From Lichenostomus cassidix (lineage: Eukaryota; Chordata; Aves; Passeriformes; Meliphagidae), in assembly GCA_008360975.2 (NCBI GenBank), contig CM039196.1:9466263-9530262 (forward strand): DNA of 64,000 nucleotides, in the 5' to 3' direction. Numbering within the stretch: the first letter of the stretch is position 1; each line of letters starts with the position of its first letter. This document shows, piece by piece, positions 51,401-64,000 of this stretch. A program made the translations under genes and the position numbers. Under the pieces are notes generated by a model. The model saw only the letters and a list, made by a program, of their open reading frames with translations. It was not told the DNA's origin and ran no database searches.

Positions 51401-54400
51401 TTTGGTCTCATACAATGACAAGCTTTCTTCCCGCTAGGAGAAACTCCCACCAGGACAATCTGCAGCTCTTCAGTCCTTTCTTCTTCAAAGTAGGCTTTGC
51501 TGGTTGTGAAAAATGGTCTAACTTTTTACAGTAATAATTTGCTCTTCCATTGCACCTTCTAGTTGGAATGTTCAGAGCACTTTATTTGTATTAATGCAGT
51601 CTCCCCACCAAGTTGTGAGTTAGGAGTATTTTTTCATCTTGCAGGTGGAAAATGTTTCACAGCGACAGAGCTTAGAGAATCTTTTTGCACAGATGTGCTT
51701 AAAGTTGGCTTTTTACATCTGTGTTTGGGACGCAAACCAAAAGGGTCTGATTTTCAAATATTCAGCAACTGTAAATCAAAGTGCCCTGACTGTCAAGCTC
51801 TAAATAGGATTCTGGAAGCGGACATGCAGGCTTGAAAATTGTAACTTGTATTTCCTGTTTCCTCTGATCATTCAGTCATGATTTCTTCCTGAGAAAATGC
51901 TGCCTTTTTAGCAAGTTGGAGGGGGTACAGAACCAGTTAGAGTCCCAGTTGTTGGTGATCTGGTTCTTGGCAAGTTAAAAATCACTACGTTTGTAATTGA
52001 TACATCACTGGGAATTTTTTTTTTTTTTGTTAAAACTGTAATTTTGGTTTTAGTATTTGTTTTAAGTGTGCTTATGTTATTTTCCTTCAAGGCCAGACCA
52101 CTTGAATGGACACATCAAACAGGTGCATACCTCAGAGAGACCTCACAAGTGTCAGGTAGGAGCCAGAGGGTTTAGACTGATGTGGGTAATCTTTGGCATT
52201 GCATTTACGTGTGTGCAGACGATTTTGAAGTACCAGTAGAAGTACCATGTATATGTGAATTGGGATAAATGTTTGTAAAGAACAGTGTTCCACAGTGACA
52301 TCTGCTTTACATCCCTCCTGTCCCCCCTCGCCTCATCTACAGCTTTGGTTCTCCTGCCTACCCCCTTCTACCAGATGTTCTTCCGTACTACTCTGTCCCA
52401 GTCTCACCCTGGTTCTCTTACCCAGCCACAGGGGCTTGGAGTCAATGTCACTGATGATTCCCTCCCTTTTTTTTTAATTGCAGTTGTTACTATCAGGAGG
52501 CTCCAATGCTGACTTCAATTTTTTAGAATAATTTCAATTCAAAATTAGTAAATTGTGATTATCAGATCTTGCCAAGATACTATTTTTTTAATTGCATACC
52601 CTTCAGAACATTGCACTGAGCAAAATTGGAAGCTTTTTTTATCTCAGGGAAAATATAAACAAGGACATCACAATATCATTTGTTGAACGATGTTATAATG
52701 TTGTATATAGTTTTTTACAGTTAATAGGGTTTAAAAGATCAAATGAAGGAAGATATTTTGTAATTTGTTTACAGAGAAATTTAAAAAGTGCCTGGAAGTA
52801 TCAGTTAAAATCAAAGTTGAGAATCAGCTTCCACCATCACACATTGCCATCAGAGAGATGTTGGGCAAACTTGTAAAACAGTTGTTGGGCTAACAGTCTC
52901 CATGCTTGGCTTCTGAAGAAATATTTGGTATTTATTTAAAGAAGCTGGAGCAAGATCCTTTTCTTCTTTTTTGAAGACAGTGAAGGTTAGAGGATTTTTT
53001 CTTCTAAAATATTTAACCACATTTTATGAACCAAGTCAATCCTACATGACTGCTGCCTCCTGATCTGCATTTTTGTGTATGTTTTGAAACACCTCTTCGA
53101 TATTTCCTTCAAATTGTGAGTGTTTTGAAACATTTTGCAATTTTAATAATCCTGAGAACAGTTTTCCAGGCAGCTGGAGCCATCTAAAGGTTTCTGTTGA
53201 CATCCATATGATCTGTGAAAGCCCAGCACATTTGAAAGCCAGGTCATAGAGCTGTCACATTGATTTAACTGTATGTCCTATATAAGGCCTTAGATTGGCT
53301 CGAGCTTCTTAAGATGATTTATGTGTTACAGATTTATATAAATTGGAAAATTCCACTCATAAAAAGAATTCACAATGTGAGGACAGCAAGAGGTCTGTGG
53401 ATGAACTGATGATGAATGTTTACATCCCAACATGAACAGACACTCATCAGTCTTTTGCTAGTTGATATCAAGATTATTGAATAAACACTGTTTACAGATA
53501 ACACTGAGAGCTATGAATTGTCCTTGCCAGCTGATGACCAATAATTTTTTTGTAGTTTAACACAGATTTTAAAATGTTAAATACCAATTCTGTGTGAATC
53601 AGAGGATATACTAAGAGCTCAAAAGTAAAGAAACACGGGAGCTAAGATGGCACAGCCAAGCTTAACTCCCATTTCCTTGCACTCATGTATTTGTGATAGC
53701 AGTTTCCAAGAACAGTCTTTTTTATCGTGTATTGTCTAAAGTCCCATAATATTATATGCACTGTTCATTTCAGTTAAAAGGTACAGGCTATAGGTTACAA
53801 TTATCAGGACAGAGTTGAGATTGTCCTTCAGGATTGGTTTGTTCTTGATTTTTGACTGCTTAGCCCTGCAAAGTTAATTTTTCATGAATCTTAAGGCGCA
53901 GAAATTTTGTTAATGACCTGTTGTGTGTCTTTGCAGAAAATGCTTTGTAATATCAGATTTAGAAAGTCTTAAATTTGCACAGATCTGTTATACATTGTAG
54001 AAACCATAGAAGAGAAGCAGTCACTGAAAACTTGTTTCAAATATGAAAGCTGATGTATAAATTGATAACATTCTCCTTGTGATTATCTCATCACCAGTTA
54101 CGTGTCAGTTCCATGATATGTATCTCACACAGGATCTGGCCACTGAGAAGGAAAATAGCTTTGTATTGGCATGTCATTTGCCCATTTTCCATTCCCTTTT
54201 TCCACTGATTTTGTTTGGCAAATTAGCTCCCCATGAGAGCAGCCTGAACAGCATTGAGCATCCTTTTTGAATCTGTTCAGTCCCTGTTGAAAATTCCTGT
54301 TATTGTCATGCTTTGTTTATGTTTACTGGAAAAGAGAATTGCTCTGTCAGTAAACAGAAGAGCATTCCAGAATCTGCTATTGTAATGGCATTTTTGGAAT

Positions 54401-57400
54401 TTGTGCTCTGTTGTAATTTAAATGAAATCCATTGGCCATTTCCCTGCGCTTATGTATCTCTGCAAACTGATGATATCTAATGATTTGTTGGTGTGGCATC
54501 ACGGTACACTTTGGAGTACCAAAACAAAACTGGGATGATGTCAACCCAACCTCAGAATAAATGACAGTATGAGAAACAGGACAATTTTAAGCTGAATATC
54601 CCTTCAACAGCTGTAGTTTTCAGTGCTCAGTTTGTAATTCTGCACTCATCCCCTTGAAGTAATGGCTGTGCTTCACAGATCTTTCACAAGGATCTTACGT
54701 TCCAGCACCTCTAGCACCTGATGCCAAAGCCTTGAGTCCAGCTTCTTCATTACCATTAAAATAGACTCAGATTAGGGAAGGTCTCCACAGAGCCAAGGCG
54801 GCTGAGAAATCAGATCCAAGAAGTTGCTTTGGTGTCCAGGCAAATTGGCACTCTGGATCTTTTCCCTTGGATTGTTGCACTGGTGATTGTTTTTTTTTCT
54901 CCCCATTAAGTTCTGGATATAGGAGAAGGGGTAAGTCAGTTTTGTAGCCAGAATGGGGTAGCTCAGTGTGCTGACTCCTCGGGACGGGCTGAACCTGTCA
55001 GCTTGTGCCTGTCAGTGTGTGAAAGTTAGGCTGCAGTTTGGGAGCAGTGATCTGAAAATCTGCGGACGTGAAAGAACAAGGGGAGAAAACAGAAGTTTGC
55101 TCCTTCTCAGAGACAAGACAGGCTGTTCTCCTGGTTAAATTAAAGCACAACTTAATTGGCATCCCAAGTCCAGTGCATATCCCATTGATTTCAATGCAGA
55201 ATGAGTTTCTTCCTGTCCTAATTTCTCTTACTTCCTGCCTATTAGCAGGAAAATGGCAGCCACCATGGAATAAGCTCAGAGACATCCACATCCATAGAAA
55301 AGTTGAAACTTCAAGAGGTATTTCTTAAACAATGTTTTTTAAACTTTATGTATTCTTTTTGATCTATTTATATACCTGTGCAATGTTTGATAGGAAAGCA
55401 CTGGAGAGTTTTCTTCTATGATTAACAATTAATGATAAATACTTAGCACTCATTTAGCACTTCACATCTTTCATAAAATAAAACTTTTTTTTTTCTCTAT
55501 ACCTTTTATAAGTATTAACTGTTTAAATATTAACTTTGGGGTTTTCTTTAGCCCTAGTCCTGTCTCCCATTGTTACGATTCAGCTAAACTGGTTCTTGCT
55601 TTCTCCACTGGACTTAATTATTTTTTTTAAGCTTTGTTGCAGATATATTTACTATATAGCTTATCCAAAGGTGAGCTTTGCACAACTCAGCAGCAAGAGT
55701 GAGAAATCAAACACATAAATTATTATATTGCGTTTCCCTAACCTTTCAACTTGATAAGTTCACTGGGGGATACATAATGGTTTTACTTCTGGCATCACTG
55801 TATTTGTGTGATTTGTCTCTGGTCTGCTTCATAAGCTAACGCACTCCCAATGCTTGGGTATAGACCTTCCTGCGGCTCCATAGCTTTGGATTTACTGATG
55901 ATGGATCTCTTGGCTGTCATTCTTGATTGTCTAGTCATATATCTTTAGTTGATATCCAACAGATTGATTAGTATCATTGCTGCAATCCTGCCTTAAGAGA
56001 GTGCTTACCTCTAAGAACATTTTACTAAGTGAAAGCTGCACCTGTTTTGCTCAGCGCTGTGTACTGAGATTTCAAATAAAGAGAAATCTTTCATGTTCAA
56101 GAATTTGCCTCTTAATCTTCAATACTTGCAATTTATGAATCTTTGTCTGGTGGGCCTAGTTAAACTGTGTATATCACAGAAATCCAGATAATTTTACTGT
56201 TGCCTTTTTAATTTCATTAAGTCCTGATCCTCTGAGGTGTTAAGTCTTGTGCTTGCTGCAGAGCAGTCTTGGCTCCATGGGAGTTTTCCACATTTAAGCA
56301 TCTCACAGGATCGAATGAGTGTAAAGCCTATTGAAATTGATAGGTGCTTTTAAGCTGCCTTCAATGTTTTTTGGATTAAGCTCCTGATTAAATGAATTTT
56401 ATATAATTACATGTTATCCTCTTCTGTATTATCAGTTTCACTCATTTGAATTATAATTTTGGAATTTTGCTAAGATTGTTACTTTAACAAGTCTTACCTC
56501 TATTGAAGCAGTGGTTTAATTACTCACTGATATTTATAAACAGATTATGTCCAGTTCCCAAGACATTGAACAGCTTTATATATTCTTTCTTTGGGGGTTC
56601 TGGTTATATCTCTTAAAACTGTTGTTTTATACAAAGTTGGTACAAACAAAACACTGTACACTCTTGAAAGTCACTGCTCCTGCTTGGTCTGGTCATTCTG
56701 ATGTGTGTTCGCTTTTGTTTTTCCTCTTGCACTTGTGAAATGGTTTAGATTACAACTCTAATACCTTGTGCAACATAATGCTGGTGATTTATTTCCCTTC
56801 ACACAAGAGCAAGCCTTTTAGAACTGGCCAGCCATTGTAGCAGGCTGTGGGCATAGCCTGCCTGCTTGCCCATTGCTGGGATTATAGAAATGGGAGGGAG
56901 CCTTCACTCATCATATGGATTTCAGCTGGAAAGTGGGCAAATAGAATCAATTTTATCTTATGCCAAATCAAGCCTTTATTGTGGTATAAGTGGAATATGA
57001 TACCTTGACCAGGGGTAAGTTAAAACAGGTCACAATGTCATGCAGTTATTTTGATACCTGCTCAGTTCTGAGGCTTCACTTCTACGGCTTGCCTGTACTG
57101 CTACTGTGGATACCAGGACAACTCTTCTGCTGTCTCTCATCATATTGTCATCCCAGATAATTCTCTGATCCTTTGTTTGTACATCTTCACACTCCAAAAG
57201 AATTCTGTGCACTGAAGTTAGATTTATCTCATCAAAGAGTAGAATTTAGGAAGATGACAGAGAGGACATTTTGAGTGGTCTAAAGTGATTGTAATAGCTC
57301 AGTGAAATGGCAGAACTTACTGTAAATGGAAAGAAATGGTTTGTGCTATTTCTTTTAAATATTACTTAAAATTTCTTTTAAATATTACTTCAAATGTTAG

Positions 57401-60400
57401 TATCTTCATCCTCTGAAAGGGGCTAAAGCCTTACAAGTCTATCTTGATTTAACTTTTACCGTCTGTAGTATCTTAGAGCTGTTCTCTTGCTGCCTTAATT
57501 CTTTTGAGTAGTAACATTACATCTTGTGCAATGTGTTCTGATTTTTTTATTTGGGGGAAAATGGCTTGTGCATCATGTAATTTTTGTGTTTGCACAGGAT
57601 CTAAGGTATTTACTCTAAAGAATACTGAATATATTCAGCAAGATCAGTGCTGTTATAGTTGATGAGTCACATGGTTCTCGTTATACCTGCAGACTTGTAA
57701 TGCTTCCTTTGCCACTCGTGACCGGCTGCGCTCACACCTGGCTTGTCATGAAGACAAAGTTCCATGCCAGGTGTGTGGGAAGTACTTGCGAGCAGCATAT
57801 ATGGCAGATCACTTGAAGAAGCATAGTGAAGGACCAAGCAATTTCTGCACTATCTGTAACCGAGGTAATGAAGAAACTATTTTTTTATTCCAGTGGGATG
57901 GGACAGCACTCGAGGGGAGCTGTAAGGCTGCGTGACTCTCTCTGCAGCAGGAGGAGGTTATACCCTATATGTGTACATACATATATACTTTTCGTACTGA
58001 ATACTTAACCCTGAAACTGATGGAGTATAGGTCTGGCCTTTTCACATAGCTGATAGTTCCCAAAGAAACTCAGTTTAAATCTGAAGCAAATTTTATTTGC
58101 TAAATAGCCAGATCCCTATACAATAACTATGATAAGTTACCTTGCTTCTGTTTAACATACATTTTTTTTTCTATACCTGATTAGACTTGAGTTCTTGCAG
58201 TCAGTTTGGAAGGAGAATCTTTGAAATACACATCAAGTTGAAAATTACACACAACATAAATCTACATTATGTTACTAACTCTTACTTAACCTCCTGGTGC
58301 AATAGAGTCAAGCTGCTTCTCCCTCAACACAAGAAATTGCTTTGTATTAGTGTACCTTTCTAAAACATAATTTGTAAAGAGCACTAGAAATGTGCTTTAC
58401 CTTTATTTGTACAAATACAGCTTTTCACAGTTGGAAGGGACCCATAAAGATCACTGAGTCCAACTCCTCGCTCCTTGCAGCACTGTGTAAAACTAAACCA
58501 TATGACTAAGAGCTTGTGAAGCTTTTCCATCTGTTTGTGGTGGTACTCTTCAGTTGGAGAGAGCTGGAAATACAGGCTTTGTGGGATGTAAGGCAAGCTG
58601 GAAAAATTATTTTGTCTTATTGGTGTCTTTTTTTTGAGTGATTAATACACACCTTCAAAATGCTATGTATACGCAGGTATACATAGCTAGTAGGTGTTAG
58701 AAGAGGTTGCTGCTGTGTTGTGGGATCTTGTTTTTTCTGATGAGTCTTTTTTCCTGATGTGGTTTTTTTTCTGGTTTAAAAGAGGTGAAATCTTTTGGGA
58801 GAATAAATCTCTTCTGTGTTTAATGTGCAGGGAGCTTTTGGAGTGGATGAGTAATGAAACATTAAATTGCAAGGGAAGTATTTCCACTAGTTGAACAGCC
58901 TGTAAGGTCCTGAAAATGATGTGGTCAGTGTGAGTGGAAAAGGCATCTGGCTTGAAAATCTTCAGGTTTTGAAGCTCCAGGTAGATGAGTGAAATGAAGT
59001 TTGCCCTCCTTTTCAGCCAAAGGCCTGGCTTCTGAAAAACTGCTTAAGCTTATCCTGATTCTTTTTGTGACAACAACGTGGAAAATACTATTCGAGATCC
59101 AGGTGCTATGCTGCTCTCCTTCTGTTCAATATGGTGCCAAACAGGAACTCAAATGGATGGGGGGAAATTTCTTGTTTCCACTATTTGTAAGGTTGCCTTT
59201 CAAGTTAGCTACCACTGGGTGTCACTGCAGCTCTTTGAAAATGGAGCCAGCGTGACAAAGACAGACCCGGCATTCAAACAATAAAATGACTAAGTGGTTT
59301 ATCCACATTTTACAAGTCTAAATGTACAGTGGAAATTTAAATAAAATATACACTTTTCTGTAGAAGGACAGGGAACCTGTTGTATAGCAAACTTCAAGCA
59401 CCTACTTTCTTCTTACAGTTTGTGTATTTCATGGGAGTTGTCAGAATTGTCTGCTTGCATCAGGACTTAGAAAATGTCATTAATGTGGTGAATAATGTTA
59501 AATTTCATAGGAAGTGTTTAGATTCATAGGAAGGGGAAGCTACAGACTGGATTTGTCAAACAGCTGTGTTGTAAAGTCATTGTTTTATGGAGTACATTTT
59601 GATAATATATTTATGATCAATGACAGCAGAATTTTTAATCCCAAGTGTTCTAGAATCAAAGTGCAATGTTCATTGTTTTAAATAGTTACCTTTTAAAATG
59701 TAGAGCCTGGCAAGATGAAGTGTAATGGAAAATTTCTGGATTAGAAACATCTATTTGATAGGCATTGGTACAGTCAGAAGCTACACAGAGTAACACGAGC
59801 ACAGCTGTGCCGTGGCTGCGGTGCTTATGCAGTGGGATTTAGTTTATTCTTCCCTTGGCTAATGTGCTGATGTGTTTTTTAATTGAAACTTAGCTGGTTC
59901 TGGATACAGTAATTGTCAACCTCTGGATATAGTAATTGTCAAGCAAGAATGCTCTACAAGCTCAAGCTGACTGTAGAGAGAATTTTGGATGTTGGCTTAC
60001 TTAAAAAAAAAGTGGATGACAAGGTGACTCTTAGACAGCTGAACATGCCCAGTGTTTATGACAGAGCTTAGGCTCCCTCAGTTTATCTCATTGGACTGAA
60101 GGCTTTTGTATGGGACTAAATCAAGTGTCTCATGTTGTTTTAAAGGTTTAGTGGATTTAGGAGATGGGGATGGAACTCAATACCTGACAGAAAGCAGTAG
60201 GCAATGGTTTGCCATGTCACGTGTGTACTCATTTGTTGATCATACTTGCTTCTTTTAACAACATGGCAGTAAAATTTCAAAAACCTACCAGCTGTGATTT
60301 GGTATTTTTTCCAGGTTATTTTCTTACTTGGGTTCTTTATGTTTAGAATAATCATGGAAGCAATTAAATCTTGTTAAATCAGGGAAACAGTGAAGTGTTT

Positions 60401-63400
60401 CTGGGGGGTTGTGTTGTTTTTTTTTTTCTCCCAGGGATTTTGAGTTTTGTTTTGGGTTTTTGTTGGGTTTTTTTTTGTTGTTTTTGGTTTTTTGGTGTGG
60501 TTTTGTTTCTTTTTTTTTTTTTTTTTAAGAATTTGTCTAAAATGTACTTTAAAAAACTAATCCTCAAGCCTCACTTTTTAAGACAGAGTCTCTTTAATCA
60601 GTTTAAAAAGAAAAAAGACATGCTCCTGTTGTGTTGTTGCACAATCTTCCATTACCATCTTTAGGAACTTTATTTGCTTGTCTGGGCTTTTTCAAGGAAT
60701 TCAAGAGATAATGACTTTGGCAGTTCTAGGGCTGGTACTTAGTAATAACATGTGCAACTCAGAAGTTTGGGTTTGTGTTTCAAACACACATTGTTTGTTT
60801 CAGAAATCAGAATAGTTAGGAAAAGGCTAAATATTCCAATCACAAATGAGATAGAATTTATTTTTCACACTGAGTTCTGGTACATTCATGGTGGACAGAG
60901 TCCATTAAAGCAAGACACATTCTCCTCATGTTCCAGCTAAATCCAAATTACAACTTTTGAACGAGGAACATCCTGCAATTATTTCTACAGTGTATCTCCT
61001 TGTAGATGTTACCTAAGAGATCAAAGGATAGGTCCCACTTATATAAAGCAGATAATTTCCTCTCTATACATGTTTTTAATATTGGCTCTTCTGGTATGAA
61101 GAAATAATCTGCTCTGCAAAGTAGAGAGTTGTGTATGAGTAAAGCAATAAATACATTCCTTCTCTGAAAAATATGGCCACTTTATCCTCTGGATTAGTCT
61201 GACTTTGCTCTGAAAGAGACTTCTAAAAGTGAAAGTGAAAGTGTCTAAAAGTGAAAGATTATTGTCCATCTTCCTAGGACAGGGATTCATAATTAAAGTC
61301 TGGTAGAGATAAAAAGGCCAGGGCTAAGTGCTTCAGAAAAAAAAGTTAGTATGAAAACAACCCCAAAAAGTTTCCCTTTAAACTGTTTCTCATGTAGCAC
61401 TTGGCATTCTTATGGTTTTGATGGAAGTTGATGACTCACATGTTCATCTGCCAAGTGCATAAAGGGGAGCTAACACACTTTGCAGCAGTTTTCATTATAT
61501 AAAACAATGTACTCTACAAATAGAACTGCAGCGTTCAGAAAAAATATTGTGTAGCAGAGATTACAAGTTCAGATTTTCCTGTGTCAGTTGCAGTATAGAA
61601 AAGCACTGAATCCCTGCATGTAGTCTTTTTTTAATGGTTGGCAGTGAGATTTTAATGCATTGCTGCATCAAAGAGGTTGATCTCAGCATGCATGTGGTTA
61701 TTAGCCACATGTGTGAAATAAGCAAAGTACCTTATAGGTGGAAGTGTCACCATTATATCTGTACATTGTGCCCTTTTCTCTACCAGTCAAAGACTGGTTC
61801 TTTCTCATCTCAATTTTTGGTATTTGTAAGAATATATTCTCTTGTTGCCTAGTGAGATTTTCAATGTGGCATTTCGTGTCTGAGGCTAGGTCTTGCATTA
61901 TTTCGGAGGATAATATCCTTACAGTAATTCCCTGGATGACTTGGCCTTGGTCATTCTGCTCCATTGTATATTGAGGGTTGTATGTTCTTGGTTCCTCCAG
62001 TTACCATGTATCTACTTTTCTTCACTTTTATCTTCAACTCTTCACTTTTATCTTCAACTCAGGGGTCCACAGTAACTACCTCTCGTTCATTCTCAGCAGC
62101 CTGCCCTTTTTCCCTTCAGCAGGTTGCTGGGGAGTTTGGTCTTGCTTTGTAAGTTCTGTATATATATAATTGTTAATAACCCCTGGATAAAAGTCTGGGT
62201 AGAGGGATATTCTGTGTACTAGGCACAGGGAAATCTAGTGTAAAGCCACATTCATTATTAAATTCAGCACCTGAAACTAACAGCTGCAGTCCGAAAATCC
62301 ACCCCAAAGATGTGTGCAGTACTTGGATTGCATCCTTCCTAAAAGATTATTATATATCATCAAATGTAAATACAGTTATACCACTACAAAAATGGCTTTA
62401 TGGTAGAATGTCTATTCATATTTTAAGTGAAGTCTTGCTTTGAAAGCTCTCTTGCAAGGACTTGTGCTGTAAATGCTATATATGTTTAAAAAAAATCTAG
62501 GGCTTGGGTTTTCTCTCTCCAGAAGGGGAACCTGCAGCTCTGGGTCTGTGATGGTGAGCCTTGTGCTGTGTTCTTAGTTGTCAGTGGAAAAATGTTTCTA
62601 ACATGAAAGTGCCCTAATATTCTGTTCAACATATAACAGAAAATTAAGCTAGTTGTTGGTAGCTTTACTTCTGTAGGAAGTTTTTAAAACTCTGCCCTCC
62701 TTGTGCCTCTTATATGGTCCAAATGTACTATTTTTTATTTACAATTAGTAGTAATTGCAGATCTTATTAAGGTTGAATTTTAAAACATTCCAAAGTATAT
62801 GTGAGGTAGTTTATTGCATTAAGGGAAAAGGACATATTTGTGAGATGTAAAGAAACATTTTAAAAAGCACATGCACAAATGTAAGAAAGCCTGTTTCATT
62901 CAGAAATCAATTGTTTGATATATATGTTTTTATTTTCAGTGTTTGGCGCTTACAGATCAGAGCTAATAAAAATATTGACATTTGTTTTTAATATATTTTG
63001 CTAGCTGTAGACAAAATATGAGTTCTAGTATATTTTTTAAAACTCAGGATGAGCTGACTGCAGGAAATGTTTTTCAAAAATTACTGTAGAACAAAACTGT
63101 ATACCTTAAAAAGTCAATAGTTTTAGCTTTCTTTCTTCTAGAAATCACTCTAAATGCTAGAAACATAAGGGGCAAGTGCACTAAAAACCAACAAGGGGCA
63201 GTACCAAATAGCATTCCTTCAAATCTTAACAGTATAAAATATACTAATTGGAACTGTTTTCCGAAGTATTATCAGATGACAAAAGCATTTTTAATTAAAA
63301 TAAATAAAACAGCACAAAAATGGTGAAGAGACATGGGTGCCTTTTTGTATGATGTCTCTTCGTCCTTTTTTTCCAGAAAGTTTCATGTCACCTGCTAGGT

Positions 63401-63795
63401 TTGCTTACACATGATTTGTTTCTCAAGGAGGCTGTTCCTTCCTTGTGACTAACAAAAAGCAAACTCAGTCTGATGAAAAGTGTGCATTGCATTACTGCCT
63501 GATGATGACAGAAATCCTACCTGAGCATGTCAGAGGGAACTGGTGGAACAGCAGCTTTGTGATAGGGAGCAGGAGCAAGAGAAAGATTAAAGGAACAGGG
63601 AAGGCAGATGTGTGTCTTTGCTGATGGCAGGATCTCATCTCCTTTTATCTTGTTTAGGTTTCTCCTCTGCCTCCTACTTAAAGGTCCATGTTAAAACCCA
63701 CCACGGTGTTCCCCTTCCCCAGGTCTCCAGGCACCAGGAGTCCATCCCGAATGGGGGAGCAGCGTTCCACTGCGTCAGGACCTATGGCATCAAAG
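48474..63795 (+). CDS. PATZ1: PATZ1, BTB/AT-hook/C2H2 zinc-finger transcription factor (3' end beyond window)
   Basis: PATZ1 (MAZR) is a nuclear DNA-binding regulator that dimerises through its BTB domain. Exons: 48474-49756, 52092-52155, 57693-57864, 63658-63795; together they encode 552 residues and one base. The BTB domain (CYTYQVSRHS...FCDVLLRVGDESFPAHR) is interrupted by an Ala/Gly-rich insert at residues 79-109. An AT-hook, KRGRGRPRK, starts at residue 267. C2H2 fingers begin at Cys 298, 361, 389 and 419, with three more in exons 2 to 4. Finger 4 is split by intron 1 and finger 7 by intron 3. MERVSE is the first ATG of the frame, in a CCCCATGG context. The last exon ends at an apparent GC donor (AAAG|GCAAGA); read-through would instead add about 52 residues. 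Identity with human PATZ1 is firm. Confidence 0.96.
48708..48800 (+). repeat. PATZ1: GCG/GGC-rich low-complexity tract encoding the Ala/Gly insert of the PATZ1 BTB domain
   Basis: Codons for Gly, Ala and a few Glu and Ser form 31 residues between QLGD and RELEMHT. Mammalian PATZ1 has a shorter-looking Ala/Gly insert at the same place. It is likely disordered and variable in length. Confidence 0.8.
49757..52091 (+). other. PATZ1: PATZ1 intron 1 (2.3 kb)
   Basis: The intron lies between donor CCAG|GTAAGG and acceptor CTTCAAG. It holds a MIR-like SINE at 49955-50165 and a weaker similar stretch at about 51560-51700. No exon is seen. Confidence 0.8.
49955..50165 (+). mobile_element. MIR SINE copy, old
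   Basis: The order of blocks follows MIR: GTCCTTGGGCAAATCAGTTA, then TCTCTCC, then TCTGTGAAATGGC, then ATAATTACCTGCCTCACAGA, ending with the GTGTCTTGAGATGA block and GAAGTGCAAAATAATAC. The copy is diverged, as expected for an amniote-wide element. Confidence 0.7.
52156..57692 (+). other. PATZ1: PATZ1 intron 2 (5.5 kb)
   Basis: AT-rich DNA between two frame-matched exons. Many short frames show no family resemblance. A 20-bp exact duplication with a 3-bp spacer lies at 57348-57390. Confidence 0.8.
58425..58490 (-). mobile_element. CR1 LINE 3' scrap in PATZ1 intron 3
   Basis: The string TTTTCACAGTTGGAAGGGAC followed by CCATAAAGATCACTGAGTCC and AACTCC is the reverse-complement CR1 3' end. Only about 65 bases remain. 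Confidence 0.75.
60413..60530 (+). repeat. T/G-rich low-complexity tract
   Basis: About 120 bases consist almost only of T with short G runs (GGG, GG), ending in a run of 18 T. It is in PATZ1 intron 3. The frames across it on both strands are composition artefacts. Confidence 0.85.
62021..62060 (+). repeat. Exact 20-bp tandem duplication
   Basis: TTCACTTTTATCTTCAACTC occurs twice, back to back, without a mismatch, so the duplication is recent. It lies in PATZ1 intron 3. Confidence 0.95.
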
Positions 63796-64000
63796 GCAAG
63801 AGACTCGCTGCTCTGCACCTTGCTGCTCTGTGCAGAACTTTGTGTTGTGGGGTGTTGGGCTGGGCACAAGAAACGGGAGGGAGGAAGGACAGGGAAAATA
63901 CTGCAGAGAAGCTTAGGGAGATGCAGAGGAATTCCATAGCATCACACAGGATGTAATCTCTATCATTGGATAGCCGATTTAACAAGTCTAGGGCAAGGAG

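Larger units (their letters stand above)
57865..63657 (+). other. PATZ1: PATZ1 intron 3 (5.8 kb)
   Basis: The intron contains a CR1 scrap (58425-58490), a T/G tract (about 60413-60530), and two short tandem duplications (59899-59944 and 62021-62060). A GAAAGTGAAA string at 61231-61240 matches the IRF half-site pair GAAANNGAAA. No exon was recognised. Confidence 0.8.

Overview
The window is nuclear DNA from a vertebrate, most probably a bird. The genes are split into many short exons with GT-AG borders, the promoters are CpG islands, and the commonest interspersed repeat is the CR1 LINE, whose 3' end (recognisable by GGTTGGAAGGGACC and its complement) occurs in at least five truncated copies. 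The gene order SFI1(-), EIF4ENIF1(+), DRG1(-), PATZ1(+) is that of human 22q12 and of its avian counterpart, with the same relative strands. I cannot name the species.

Layout. About 1-10.5 kb: 5' half of SFI1 on the minus strand, a centrin-binding centriole protein; eight exons are secure, a ninth is probable, and the gene runs off the left edge. About 10.3-12.2 kb: two CpG islands that form a divergent promoter region for SFI1 and EIF4ENIF1. 12.4-31.8 kb: complete EIF4ENIF1 (4E-T), 18 coding exons that join in frame to 977 residues, followed by a 3'UTR of about 1.6 kb. 32.4-38.4 kb: complete DRG1 on the minus strand, nine coding exons that give exactly 367 residues, the same length as human DRG1. 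38.5-39.25 kb: a GATCCGTGTGTCTGTGAGG-type minisatellite beside the DRG1 promoter. 39.26-39.8 kb: a further CpG-rich patch. 39.8-47 kb: AT-rich intergenic DNA holding a candidate small spliced gene (43.3-44.4 kb). 47.0-48.5 kb: very GC-rich PATZ1 promoter and 5'UTR. 48.5-64 kb: first four coding exons of PATZ1 (BTB domain, AT-hook and seven C2H2 fingers); the gene leaves the window on the right.

The genes are housekeeping or regulatory and are not a co-functioning operon-like unit. 4E-T is a translational repressor and P-body scaffold, DRG1 a ribosome-associated GTPase, SFI1 a centriole protein, and PATZ1 a transcription factor. No tRNA, rRNA, CRISPR or viral gene was recognised.

The most interesting points are: a probable U12-type (minor spliceosome) intron in SFI1; a candidate unannotated two-exon gene with a 54-codon ORF and a close poly(A) signal between DRG1 and PATZ1; a near-perfect 25-bp hairpin in an EIF4ENIF1 intron; a poly(A) signal fused to the DRG1 stop codon; a probable GC-AG donor in PATZ1; and a minisatellite next to a palindromic CGCG promoter element.
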